Part shown: piece by piece, positions 8,690 to 16,276 of the stretch
Layout: each line of letters starts with the position of its first letter
Numbering within the stretch: position 1 is the stretch's first letter
NCBI RefSeq assembly: GCF_963931595.1
Contig: NZ_OZ007030.1
Coordinates: forward strand, 1,294,481 to 1,358,480
DNA from: an uncultured Subdoligranulum sp.
GTDB lineage: Bacteria > Bacillota > Clostridia > Oscillospirales > Ruminococcaceae
Length of the DNA stretch: 64,000 nucleotides
Reading direction: 5' to 3'
The notes under the pieces: generated by a model
Database searches by the model: none
Seen by the model: only the letters and a program-made list of their open reading frames with translations
Told to the model about the DNA's origin: nothing
Made by a program: the position numbers and the translations under genes

Positions 8690-9780
8690 TGGCTCTCACC
8701 TCCGAAGCCATAGCGATACCGTACCATAAGATACAGAAACACAGGCGCGCCGAGCACAGAGGTAAGAATCCCAATGGGAACCTCGTTGCCGGGCAGAATG
8801 GTCCGGCAGGCCACATCCGCCCAGACCAGGAAAATACCGCCTGCCAGCGCCGCCGCAGGCACCAGCCGTCGGTGATCTGTTCCCAGCAAAAGTCTTGTGC
8901 CGTGGGGAACAATCAGCCCCACAAAGCCGATGATGCCCGCATTGTATACGGCCAATCCGATGAGCAGGGATGTGACCAGAAGATATGCAATTCTTCGGAC
9001 ATTCAAATCCATGCCCAGCGTGACGGCACTCTCATCGCCCAGCAACATCAGATTGAGGGCACGGCTTTGGGTGAGGAAAAAAAGGCATCCCGCCAGAACC
9101 GCTGCCGCCAGGATGGCATTGTCCGTCCAGTTGGCCGCTCCCAGCCCGCCCATCGTCCACCGGATAATCTGTGTGGGGGCATGTTCATTGTTGCGAAGAT
9201 AAATGGCGAAGTTGGAAAAAGCACCGCATACCGCTGAAAGTGCCGAGCCGGCGAGCAGCAGTTTCACCGCCGTGGCCCTTCCTCCCAGATTGGCAAGAAA
9301 GACCACCGCCAGTGAGACAAACATAGCCCCTGCAAAGGCCACCACACCAACCGAACGTGCGCCCAGCGCCATTCCTACACCAAACAGCGAAGCCAACGTT
9401 GCGCCGAGAGAGGCTCCCGAGGAGACGCCCAGGATATACGGATCAGCCAGCGGATTTTTTACGATGGCCTGCATGACGACACCACAGACCGCCAGCGCTG
9501 CCCCCACGGCCGCTGCCAGCACCAGCCGCGGCAGACGAATCAGCCACACCACATCATGCAGCGCAGCCCCCGCCGCCCATTCCGAAGGAACCGCAACGTC
9601 AAACAGCCCATGAACCAATTGACAGTACAGAACGCCGTACACGTCGGTTATGGGCAAGCGGACGGTCCCAAACGTAACAGCTGCTATCACGGAAGCCGGC
9701 AGTAAAACCACCAGCGCCAGGATCAGGCCATTTCCCGCCGCCCGTCTGTGAAGCAGACTGCCGTTTTCCTGTGCACTCAT
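8686..9780 (-). CDS. btuC: Corrinoid ABC importer permease (BtuC/FecD family)
   Basis: Multi-pass inner-membrane permease of 364 residues with the hydrophobic pattern of the ten-helix FecCD family. It contains VKNPLADPYILGVSSGASLG and GFVGLIVPHGTRLLLGTDHR, both strongly conserved in BtuC/FhuB/FecD. The first ~25 residues are polar and cytosolic. It is coupled on both sides by 4-base overlaps. The substrate is inferred from the riboswitch and the cbi genes. Confidence 0.88.
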   Translation of the reverse strand: MSAQENGSLLHRRAAGNGLILALVVLLPASVIAAVTFGTVRLPITDVYGVLYCQLVHGLFDVAVPSEWAAGAALHDVVWLIRLPRLVLAAAVGAALAVCGVVMQAIVKNPLADPYILGVSSGASLGATLASLFGVGMALGARSVGVVAFAGAMFVSLAVVFLANLGGRATAVKLLLAGSALSAVCGAFSNFAIYLRNNEHAPTQIIRWTMGGLGAANWTDNAILAAAVLAGCLFFLTQSRALNLMLLGDESAVTLGMDLNVRRIAYLLVTSLLIGLAVYNAGIIGFVGLIVPHGTRLLLGTDHRRLVPAAALAGGIFLVWADVACRTILPGNEVPIGILTSVLGAPVFLYLMVRYRYGFGGESQ

Positions 9781-10820
9781 GAGGCAAGCTCCGGATACAT
9801 CCCGGCCGCCAGCGTCCGGATACCGTCCATGGAGCGGGGGCCTGCCGCATAGATATCCCCCAGCATGACAGGATACACCCGCCCGCGCTGCACCGCGGAA
9901 AGGCTCCCCAGCGCCGGATCATCCTGGATGACGGCAAGCTGGTTTTCGATCACGCTCTGCGGGTCGTCCCCGGAATAGGCCATATACACCACAAAAATCA
10001 CATCCGGGTCACAGGCAAGCAAATCTTCTTTGCCCATTTCCTTTCCGTCCGGGCGGGCAAGCTGCCCGCCCAGCTGTGTTACCATATCACCGGCCAGCGT
10101 ATCGGCACCATAGTTGCTGATACTGCCGCCCAGCGGTTCCACCACCGCCACACGTACAGGTTCTTCTCCTGCCACGGCGGAAAGCGTATCGGCAATCTCC
10201 GATTTCATTTCCGCCACGAGCGCCCGGGCCCTATCCTCCACGTCAAAGACGGTCCCCAGATTGAGGATATCGGTGTATTCATTTTCCAGGGTACGCGGGT
10301 GATCTCCCGGTCGGGTGTTGGAGTTCATATAGGTAGCCACGCCTTTTCCCTGCCAGCCCGATACGCCTCCCAGCATCTTGTCACTGAACAGCGATCCCCA
10401 GGACAAAATCATATCGGGCTGCAAAAACGTGACGGTCTCCTTATCGGGGGCAAACACATCGTCATGATAGTGCATTTGGGAAAAGCCTTCCTGCCATTCC
10501 TCCTTGACCGCATTGTCCAGCCCGTAGCTGGCCACCACGTGATCCTCCAGCCCCAGCGCGATCATTGTCTCGATGGATCCCTGATAGACGGCCACCACCC
10601 GCTCCGGCGCCTTCGTGTAGATGCAGCTTACTTCCCGGCCCGCTTCGTCGTAGTTGATGACCGTGACAGGATAGTGTCCCTGCTCTGCGCTTTCCTCTGC
10701 GGTCGCCGCAGAGGGTTGGGATGCCGGCTGTGGCATTGTGCTTACCTGGGCGCAGGCAGTCAGAAACAGGGCACACACAGTGCTCAGGGCCGCCGCACGA
10801 TGCAGCATTGTTGTACGCAT
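9777..10820 (-). CDS. btuF: Corrinoid-binding lipoprotein (BtuF-like substrate-binding protein)
   Basis: Extracellular substrate-binding lipoprotein feeding the BtuCD-like importer. The start at 10820 is preceded by AGGAGG. The first 20 residues form a signal peptide ending in a lipobox (ALFLTAC). The mature part contains VVAVYQGSIETMIALGLEDH and ETVTFLQPDMILSWGSLF, typical of the type III helical-backbone binding proteins used for B12 and siderophores. It has 347 residues. An open frame continues upstream through the leader RNA but would skip the Shine-Dalgarno sequence and the signal peptide. It is the first gene of the riboswitch-controlled operon. Confidence 0.87.
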   Translation of the reverse strand: MRTTMLHRAAALSTVCALFLTACAQVSTMPQPASQPSAATAEESAEQGHYPVTVINYDEAGREVSCIYTKAPERVVAVYQGSIETMIALGLEDHVVASYGLDNAVKEEWQEGFSQMHYHDDVFAPDKETVTFLQPDMILSWGSLFSDKMLGGVSGWQGKGVATYMNSNTRPGDHPRTLENEYTDILNLGTVFDVEDRARALVAEMKSEIADTLSAVAGEEPVRVAVVEPLGGSISNYGADTLAGDMVTQLGGQLARPDGKEMGKEDLLACDPDVIFVVYMAYSGDDPQSVIENQLAVIQDDPALGSLSAVQRGRVYPVMLGDIYAAGPRSMDGIRTLAAGMYPELAS

Positions 10821-10859
10821 AGAACCTCCTGAAAGTAGCACAAACCGATTTCTGCACCG

Positions 10860-10902
10860 CAAAAACAAAGGGTCTGTTCCGCCATAAAAGCCGAACAGAC
10901 CC
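10860..10902 (-). terminator. Riboswitch-associated intrinsic terminator hairpin
   Basis: On the minus strand a 10-bp stem (GGGTCTGTTC / GAACAGACCC, outer ends 10902 and 10870) is followed by TTTGTTTTTG. It sits between the cobalamin aptamer and the btuF start, which fits a transcription-terminating expression platform that is 'off' when B12 is bound. The switching partner strand was not resolved. Confidence 0.75.
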
Positions 10903-10990
10903 ACACAGAAACAAAGCGTCCACCAAAACACGATGCACTTTTGTTTTCCACGCCAACGTTTGGTCCGTCCGCCGCGCGGGTCCTGTTCCT

Positions 10991-11020
10991 GGCAAAGCAG
11001 CGGTTTGCATCTGCTTTGCC
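10991..11020 (-). other. Perfect 10-bp hairpin in the B12 leader
   Basis: GGCAAAGCAG at 10991-11000 is perfectly complementary to CTGCTTTGCC at 11011-11020 with a 10-base loop. It is not followed by a U tract, so it is not itself a terminator. Lying between the aptamer and the terminator hairpin, it may be part of the expression platform. Confidence 0.55.
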
Positions 11021-11036
11021 TCGCAGTATGAATCCC

Positions 11037-11205
11037 AAGGCAGGTCTTCCGGCTCTGGCGTCAACGCCCGGACCCGTGTCTTCCCACACAAACGTGCAGT
11101 GACATGGAGTCGGGTTCAGGCTCAGCCATTACGGCGGCGGTCCCGCGCAGGTTTTGCACCTGCTTCCCTATTCTCCCGGCCAACCTGAAAGGGTCCCGGG
11201 CACCT
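11037..11205 (-). ncRNA. Cobalamin riboswitch (AdoCbl type)
   Basis: Read on the minus strand, the leader contains the conserved cobalamin-aptamer blocks in order: an opening GGTGCC, AATAGGGAA-GCAGGTG followed by AAACCTGCGCGG, the B12-box-like TGTCACTGCACG, GTGGGAAGACACGG, and the closing GCCGGAAGACCTGCC. These are in the order and spacing of the Rfam cobalamin family as I know it. It precedes btuF-C-D and the cbi genes and would repress the whole operon when cobalamin is plentiful. Confidence 0.93.
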
Positions 11206-11232
11206 TCGGATGCTTTGTCGTTCAAGAATACC

Positions 11233-11263
11233 ATAAAAACCGCCGTCCCGCAAGGGGCGGCGT
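11233..11263 (-). terminator. Intrinsic terminator downstream of metH
   Basis: On the minus strand, CGCCGCCCC-TTG-CGGGACGGCGG forms a GC-rich stem with one bulge and is followed by TTTTTATGG. It lies 20 bases past the metH stop and upstream of the riboswitch, so metH and the btu-cbi transcript are separate units. Confidence 0.8.
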
Positions 11264-11284
11264 TCACTTTTGTCTGACAGGTTT

Positions 11285-13690
11285 TCAGCCGAGAATCTGC
11301 TTGGCCAGATCCGCACTGGCCTTGGCGTCCTTGCAATAGAAATCCGCACCGATTTCCTTGGCATAGCCGGGCGTCAGCACAGCACCGCCTACCCAGACCT
11401 GACAGTCAAGATTGGCCTCGTGCAGCGCGTCGATGGTTGCTTTCATATTGGGCACGGTGGTAGTCATCAGCGCCGACAATCCCACCAGCTTGGCGCCGGT
11501 GTTGCGCACTGCCTCCACCACCCGTTCCGGCGGCACATCCCGCCCCAGATCCAGCACATCATACCCGTAGTTTTCGAGAATGACCCGCACGATGTTCTTG
11601 CCGATATCGTGCACATCGCCCTTGACGGTGGCTACCACGATTTTGCCCTTGCCGGTTGTCTGCGGTTTTCCCTGGGCGGCAATCTTTGCCTTGACCACTT
11701 CGAACGCTGCCTGGGCCGCCGTGGCCGCCTGGAGCAGCTGCGGCAGGAAGATGGTTCCTTTTTCAAAGCCGTCTCCCACAACGTCCAGCGCAGGAATCAG
11801 CGAAGCATTCACCACATCCAGCGGATCCCTGTTTGCCAGCGCTGCCTGGGCCGCCTCATGGGCCTCTGCCTTGAGCCCGCGCCGGACTGCATCAAAGAGC
11901 GGATCCTGTCCGTTTGTTTCTTCCGGCAACGCTGCGGCGTTCTTGCTGATCTGCTGGGTCTGAATCTGCACATCTGCGTAGGCTTCCACATATGCCGTGC
12001 TCTGCTCGTCCTGCGCCGTCAGCACACGATAAGCACGCACAGCCGCCATCATCTCCGGGGTGTTGGGATTCATGATGGCAAGATCCAGTCCTGCCGTCAT
12101 GGCCATGGTCAGGAAGGTAGTATTCAGGTATCCTCGGCAGGGCAGGCCAAAACTGATGTTGGAGACCCCCAGTATGGTGCGGACGCCCAGTTCCTGCTTG
12201 CAGCGCGTCAGAGCCTCCAGCGTCTGCACGGCCCCTTCCTGCTGCGCGCTGGCTGTCAGCGTGAGACAGTCGATGTAAATATCCTCCCGGGGAATGCCTT
12301 CCGCTTCAGCGGCCTGCACGATTTTGCGGGCAATGGCCAGACGGCCTTCGGCGCTGCCGGGAATCCCCTGCTCGTCCATTGTCAGCCCCACCACCGCCGC
12401 GCCATACTTTTTGCACAGCGGCAAAATGGCCTTCAGCGTCCGTTCTTCTCCGTTGACCGAGTTGACGATGGGTTTGCCATTGTAAATACGAAGTGCCCGG
12501 GCCAGCGCTTCGGGATTGGAGGAATCCAGCTGCAAGGGCAGATCCGTCACCGCCTGCAGATCCCGGACCAGCCGTTCCAGCGTGGCCACTTCATCAATTA
12601 CGGGCAGTCCCGCATTTACATCGAGGACTTCCGCCCCGGCCTCGGCCTGCGCCACAGCCTGGGTGCAGGGGTACGCGCTGTCCCCCTCCCGCAGCGCCTG
12701 CTGCAGCCGTTTTTTGCCGGTGGGATTGATCCGTTCGCCCACCACTGTGATCCCGTTCACTTCCACAAAACGCACCGGCGTGCACAGGCAGCTGCGGCGC
12801 AGCGGGATTTTCTGTGCCGGCGTCAGCGGCGCGAACACTTCCCGCAGGCGAGCGATGTAATCCGGCGTGGTACCGCAGCATCCGCCCACCATGGAAACGC
12901 CAAGGGAGGCGTAGGCCTGCATTTCCCGGGCGAACTCCTCAGCGTCCAGATTATAGCTGCCGTCCGGGTTGGGCAACCCCGCGTTGGGCTTGACAAACAC
13001 CGGTATGCCGGCGGGCACCGTGCGGCAAAGACGCCGGGCAAAGGGCAGGATCTCTGCCGGTCCCAGTGAGCAGTTGATGCCGATGGCATCAGCCCCCAGC
13101 CCGGCTGCGGTCACGCCATAGCTTTCCACCGTGCATCCCGTAAAGGTGCGGCCCCGGCTTTCAAAGCTCATGGAGACAAATACCGGCAGACTGCTGTGCT
13201 CCTTGGCCGCCAGAATGGCTGCTTTGAGCTCATACAGGTCGGTCATCGTCTCCAGAAAAACAAAGTCTGCACCAGCCTGCACTCCCGCACGCACAATCTC
13301 GGCAAACGCGGCATAGGCATCCTCAAAGGAAAGCGTTCCTGCCGGGGCCAGCAGTTCTCCCAACGGGCCAATATCCAGCCCGACCAGCGCGCCGGTCTTT
13401 TCAGCCGCATCCCGCGCACAGCGCAGTGAAGCCGCCACAACCTCATCCACACCATACCCCGTGCCGGCCAGTTTCCGGGCGTTAGCGCCAAAGGTATTGG
13501 CCAGCAGCAGATCCGCTCCGGCCCGGGCATAAGCAGCGTGGATGGCAGTGACGGTTTCCGGCATCTCCAGGGCAGCCAGTTCCGGCTTCTGACCGGGTTT
13601 CAGGCCATGTTTTTGCAGTTGGGTTCCCATGCCGCCGTCGAGAAACACAAAATGACGGCGATCGAAGATTGATGCAAGCTGCACAGACAT
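11285..13690 (-). CDS. metH: Cobalamin-dependent methionine synthase, lacking the activation domain
   Basis: Transfers methyl from methyltetrahydrofolate to homocysteine through methylcobalamin. Domains: homocysteine-binding barrel (residues ~1-285; Zn ligands in GINCS near 206 and GGCCGTTPDYI near 270), pterin-binding barrel (~300-560; VGERINPTGKKR), B12 cap (~590-680) and B12-binding Rossmann domain (~685-801) with GDVHDIGKN near 692, whose His is the lower cobalt ligand. The protein ends at residue 801. The SAM-binding reactivation domain of E. coli-type MetH is absent and is encoded by the neighbouring gene 13700-14371. B12 dependence matches the adjacent biosynthesis operon. Confidence 0.95.
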   Translation of the reverse strand: MSVQLASIFDRRHFVFLDGGMGTQLQKHGLKPGQKPELAALEMPETVTAIHAAYARAGADLLLANTFGANARKLAGTGYGVDEVVAASLRCARDAAEKTGALVGLDIGPLGELLAPAGTLSFEDAYAAFAEIVRAGVQAGADFVFLETMTDLYELKAAILAAKEHSSLPVFVSMSFESRGRTFTGCTVESYGVTAAGLGADAIGINCSLGPAEILPFARRLCRTVPAGIPVFVKPNAGLPNPDGSYNLDAEEFAREMQAYASLGVSMVGGCCGTTPDYIARLREVFAPLTPAQKIPLRRSCLCTPVRFVEVNGITVVGERINPTGKKRLQQALREGDSAYPCTQAVAQAEAGAEVLDVNAGLPVIDEVATLERLVRDLQAVTDLPLQLDSSNPEALARALRIYNGKPIVNSVNGEERTLKAILPLCKKYGAAVVGLTMDEQGIPGSAEGRLAIARKIVQAAEAEGIPREDIYIDCLTLTASAQQEGAVQTLEALTRCKQELGVRTILGVSNISFGLPCRGYLNTTFLTMAMTAGLDLAIMNPNTPEMMAAVRAYRVLTAQDEQSTAYVEAYADVQIQTQQISKNAAALPEETNGQDPLFDAVRRGLKAEAHEAAQAALANRDPLDVVNASLIPALDVVGDGFEKGTIFLPQLLQAATAAQAAFEVVKAKIAAQGKPQTTGKGKIVVATVKGDVHDIGKNIVRVILENYGYDVLDLGRDVPPERVVEAVRNTGAKLVGLSALMTTTVPNMKATIDALHEANLDCQVWVGGAVLTPGYAKEIGADFYCKDAKASADLAKQILG

Positions 13691-13699
13691 CTTCCTCCC

Positions 13700-14371
13700 T
13701 TATTCTCCGTTTCGGGAAAAGCATGTGGTCCCCCTTTTGCGGAAGACACAGGTTTCCCGCAGATGGCAGGTGGTGCATCCTGCCATCGCACCTTTGACCG
13801 GATGATCGGCCACACCCAGCAACGCGGTGGTGCTTTTGCGCGGCGCCAGCAAATGCTGTTCCGTCACAGCAATGCCACAGCCCCGCGCCGAGTCCGTGGC
13901 ACGGCAGATCTCATCATTGAGTTCCAGCGGGCAGTCGCCATAGCCCGGCGCAAAACGCCCCGTCAGGTAACGACCCTCTGCCTGCTGTGCAGTGCGCAGT
14001 TCCGCTTCCAGCGCGTCACACACCTGCTCCAGCAGCACCGAAGCCATGGCGTCCGCCGTGGCTGCCAGGGCAATATCCGTCAGTTCCATCCGACGCAGAA
14101 GGGTATCCACTTCACTGCCCAGCGTGGCGGCCATCATCAGGACTTCATCGCATCCCTGCAGATGCCGCTCCAGATCCCGACCGCCTTCCTGCGATGCGCA
14201 CACCGTCCGCGGCACAATACGCCACACCGCGCGGGGCACGGCGGTCGTCAGAAGCTTTTGTTCGGCGCGGTCCAGCAATGCCCCGGTGGCAGCATCCGGC
14301 TCCCACCCTGCGGCCCCCATATACCGCAGCGCCGTCCTGCGGTCGATGGTCAAGGGCTTTGGCCGGAGCAT
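13700..14371 (-). CDS. Stand-alone methionine synthase activation-domain protein
   Basis: Probably reactivates oxidised cob(II)alamin in MetH by supplying the SAM-binding domain that MetH lacks here. The 223-residue protein contains RFAPGYGDCPLELNDEI and GIAVTEQHLLAPRKSTTALL, which correspond to the RxxPGY and LTES..MxPxxS blocks of the MetH activation domain. The C-terminus adds a cysteine cluster (CTTCHLRETC, then KRGTTC) of unknown role, possibly metal binding. It lies between metF (one-base overlap, TAATG) and metH (9-base gap), so all three are one methionine operon. Confidence 0.85.
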   Translation of the reverse strand: MLRPKPLTIDRRTALRYMGAAGWEPDAATGALLDRAEQKLLTTAVPRAVWRIVPRTVCASQEGGRDLERHLQGCDEVLMMAATLGSEVDTLLRRMELTDIALAATADAMASVLLEQVCDALEAELRTAQQAEGRYLTGRFAPGYGDCPLELNDEICRATDSARGCGIAVTEQHLLAPRKSTTALLGVADHPVKGAMAGCTTCHLRETCVFRKRGTTCFSRNGE

Positions 14372-15234
14372 TACAGAAGATCCCGGATGCCGTCATACAC
14401 CTTCCGGGCCACAACGGCATCATTCATCGCATACAGGTGTACACCGTCTGCCCCGCCCTCGATCAGGTCGCGGAGCTGGCGCACCGCATACTCGATTCCT
14501 GCGTCATACAGGGCCGCCGGATCGTCCTGCCAGTGGGAGATCATACGGGTAAAGTCGGAAGGCAGGCTGGCCGAGGAAAGTGCCACGGTGCGCTCAATCT
14601 GGCTGCGCTTGACAATGGGCATGACCCCCGCCGAAACCGGCAGCGTGATGCCGGCGCGCCGTGCCAGATTGAGAAAGCGGTAAAAATGCATGTTGTCAAA
14701 GAACAGCTGGGTCACCAGATGTTCCGCACCAGCCGCCTGTTTGATGCAGAGATTTTCCACATCCTGGCGCAGCGTGTCCGCTTCCGGATGGCCTTCGGGA
14801 TAGCAGGCGCCATGCACCGAAAAGTCCGGTTTATACGCTTTGATAAAAGCTGTCAGGTCACTTGCATGCACAAAATCCGGGCTGGCCGGACGGGAAGGCG
14901 TACGGTCACCGCGCAGTGCCAGAACGTCATGGACACCCACCTGTTCCAGTTCATCCAGAATTCTGGATGCGCTTGCCTTATCGTTGCCCATACAAATCAG
15001 ATGCGCCAGCGCAGGAATTCCTACCTCGTTCTGGATCAGGTTGGCCACCTCCACTGTGGAGATTCCGCCCGCAGATCCGCCGGCCCCGAAAGTCACGCTG
15101 ATGAAATCCGGCGCAAGGTCTTTCATTGCAAACAGCGTGGCGCGCAGTTTATCCATCTGTGTCGTCTGCTTGGGCGGAAAACACTCTATGGAAAACACGC
15201 AGCGCTTGGCTTTGAACTGATCAACAATCTTCAT
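14371..15234 (-). CDS. metF: 5,10-methylenetetrahydrofolate reductase
   Basis: Makes 5-methyltetrahydrofolate, the methyl donor for MetH. The 287-residue flavoprotein has the N-terminal SIECFPPKQ block (Glu is the conserved acid), FISVTFGAGGSAGGIST, LALRGDRTP, and LVTQLFFDNMHFYRFLN, all family hallmarks. It is the first gene of the metF / activation-domain / metH operon. Confidence 0.95.
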   Translation of the reverse strand: MKIVDQFKAKRCVFSIECFPPKQTTQMDKLRATLFAMKDLAPDFISVTFGAGGSAGGISTVEVANLIQNEVGIPALAHLICMGNDKASASRILDELEQVGVHDVLALRGDRTPSRPASPDFVHASDLTAFIKAYKPDFSVHGACYPEGHPEADTLRQDVENLCIKQAAGAEHLVTQLFFDNMHFYRFLNLARRAGITLPVSAGVMPIVKRSQIERTVALSSASLPSDFTRMISHWQDDPAALYDAGIEYAVRQLRDLIEGGADGVHLYAMNDAVVARKVYDGIRDLL

Positions 15235-15268
15235 ATTTTTTCTCCCGCTGTCTTTTTATGGCAGTCCG

Positions 15269-16276
15269 TCAGGCAGCAGCTTCCTGCTCATCCTGTGATG
15301 TCACTGCAGTCAACGTGCCATGCTCATAGGTAAATGTAATGGTTCCCATCAGGTCGGTACGGTATATCTCCGCGCCCACGTCCTCCATCCGGCGAAGTGC
15401 TTCCGCATGGGGATGACCATATTCGTTGTCCAGCCCGCAGCTTATGGCAACAGCCTGCGGCTGCACGACCGACAGGAGCGCTTCTGTGCTGGAAGTGGAC
15501 GAACCATGGTGCCCTGCCTTGTACAGGGTTGCATGCAATTCCGTCCCATAACGGTCCACCAGTGCCTGCTCTGACTCTTCCTCCGCATCCCCGGTGGAAA
15601 GATACCGGAAGCTGCCTGCCTCAAACAGAATACACAGCGAACCGTTGTTGGCATCATCCTCATCCGTCATCCAGGCACTTCCGCCCTGCAGCACCTGCAA
15701 GGTGCCCGCGCCCAGACTGTAGGCATCGCCTTCCGCCGTCTCGCAGACTTCCGTTCCCGAAACAGCCGCCTGCTCCCGCAGTCCCTTCGGCCAGGGATCT
15801 TCCCCGTCCTCAGTTTCCCATACCGGCAGCAGCAGTTCTTCCACCTGCAGATTTTCCAGCACCGCCATCGCCCCGCCGGTGTGATCCGCATGGGGATGGG
15901 TAAGGATCAGATACTGAAGATCGGTCACGCCGGCCTGGCGCAGGCTGCGCACCAACGCATCCTGGGAATCCGATGTACCGGTGTCAATCAGGCAATAGGC
16001 TCCGTCCTGGCCGATCAGTACCGAATCCCCCTGCCCCACATCCAGAACCGTAACCGTGGTCTGCGTATCTGCCAGCAGCTGGGCATCGGGTCCGTCGGTC
16101 GATATTCCCAGCGTGGTGTAAATCTCACTCCAGGTGGGTATGCCATAACGGCCGCCATGCCGGTCGATCACAAAGGCAACCGCCGCCAGCAGCAGCGCGG
16201 CAACAATCCCTATCGTTCGCCGCCAGCCGGTTTTACTCCGGCGGCGTCTTCTTTTACGTCTCTTCATATTGGCCAT
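15269..16276 (-). CDS. Membrane-anchored metallo-beta-lactamase-fold hydrolase (ComEC C-domain-like)
   Basis: Family member of the MBL-fold proteins related to the C-terminal domain of ComEC/Rec2. The N-terminus is very basic (KRRKRRRRRSK), followed by one membrane segment (~21-38), so the enzyme domain is probably extracellular. The core shows LDVGQGDSVLIG, LTHPHADHTGG (metal-binding HxHxDH), STGDAEEESE and GHHGSSTSS. There is no ComEC channel domain, so this is not ComEC itself. The substrate is unknown. The start overlaps the end of ftsK by 23 bases. Confidence 0.8.
   Translation of the reverse strand: MANMKRRKRRRRRSKTGWRRTIGIVAALLLAAVAFVIDRHGGRYGIPTWSEIYTTLGISTDGPDAQLLADTQTTVTVLDVGQGDSVLIGQDGAYCLIDTGTSDSQDALVRSLRQAGVTDLQYLILTHPHADHTGGAMAVLENLQVEELLLPVWETEDGEDPWPKGLREQAAVSGTEVCETAEGDAYSLGAGTLQVLQGGSAWMTDEDDANNGSLCILFEAGSFRYLSTGDAEEESEQALVDRYGTELHATLYKAGHHGSSTSSTEALLSVVQPQAVAISCGLDNEYGHPHAEALRRMEDVGAEIYRTDLMGTITFTYEHGTLTAVTSQDEQEAAA

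Noticed and set aside
11270-13069. A 599-codon plus-strand frame opposite metH
   Set aside because: His/Arg/Gln-rich composition typical of an antisense frame. MetH on the other strand is complete and conserved.
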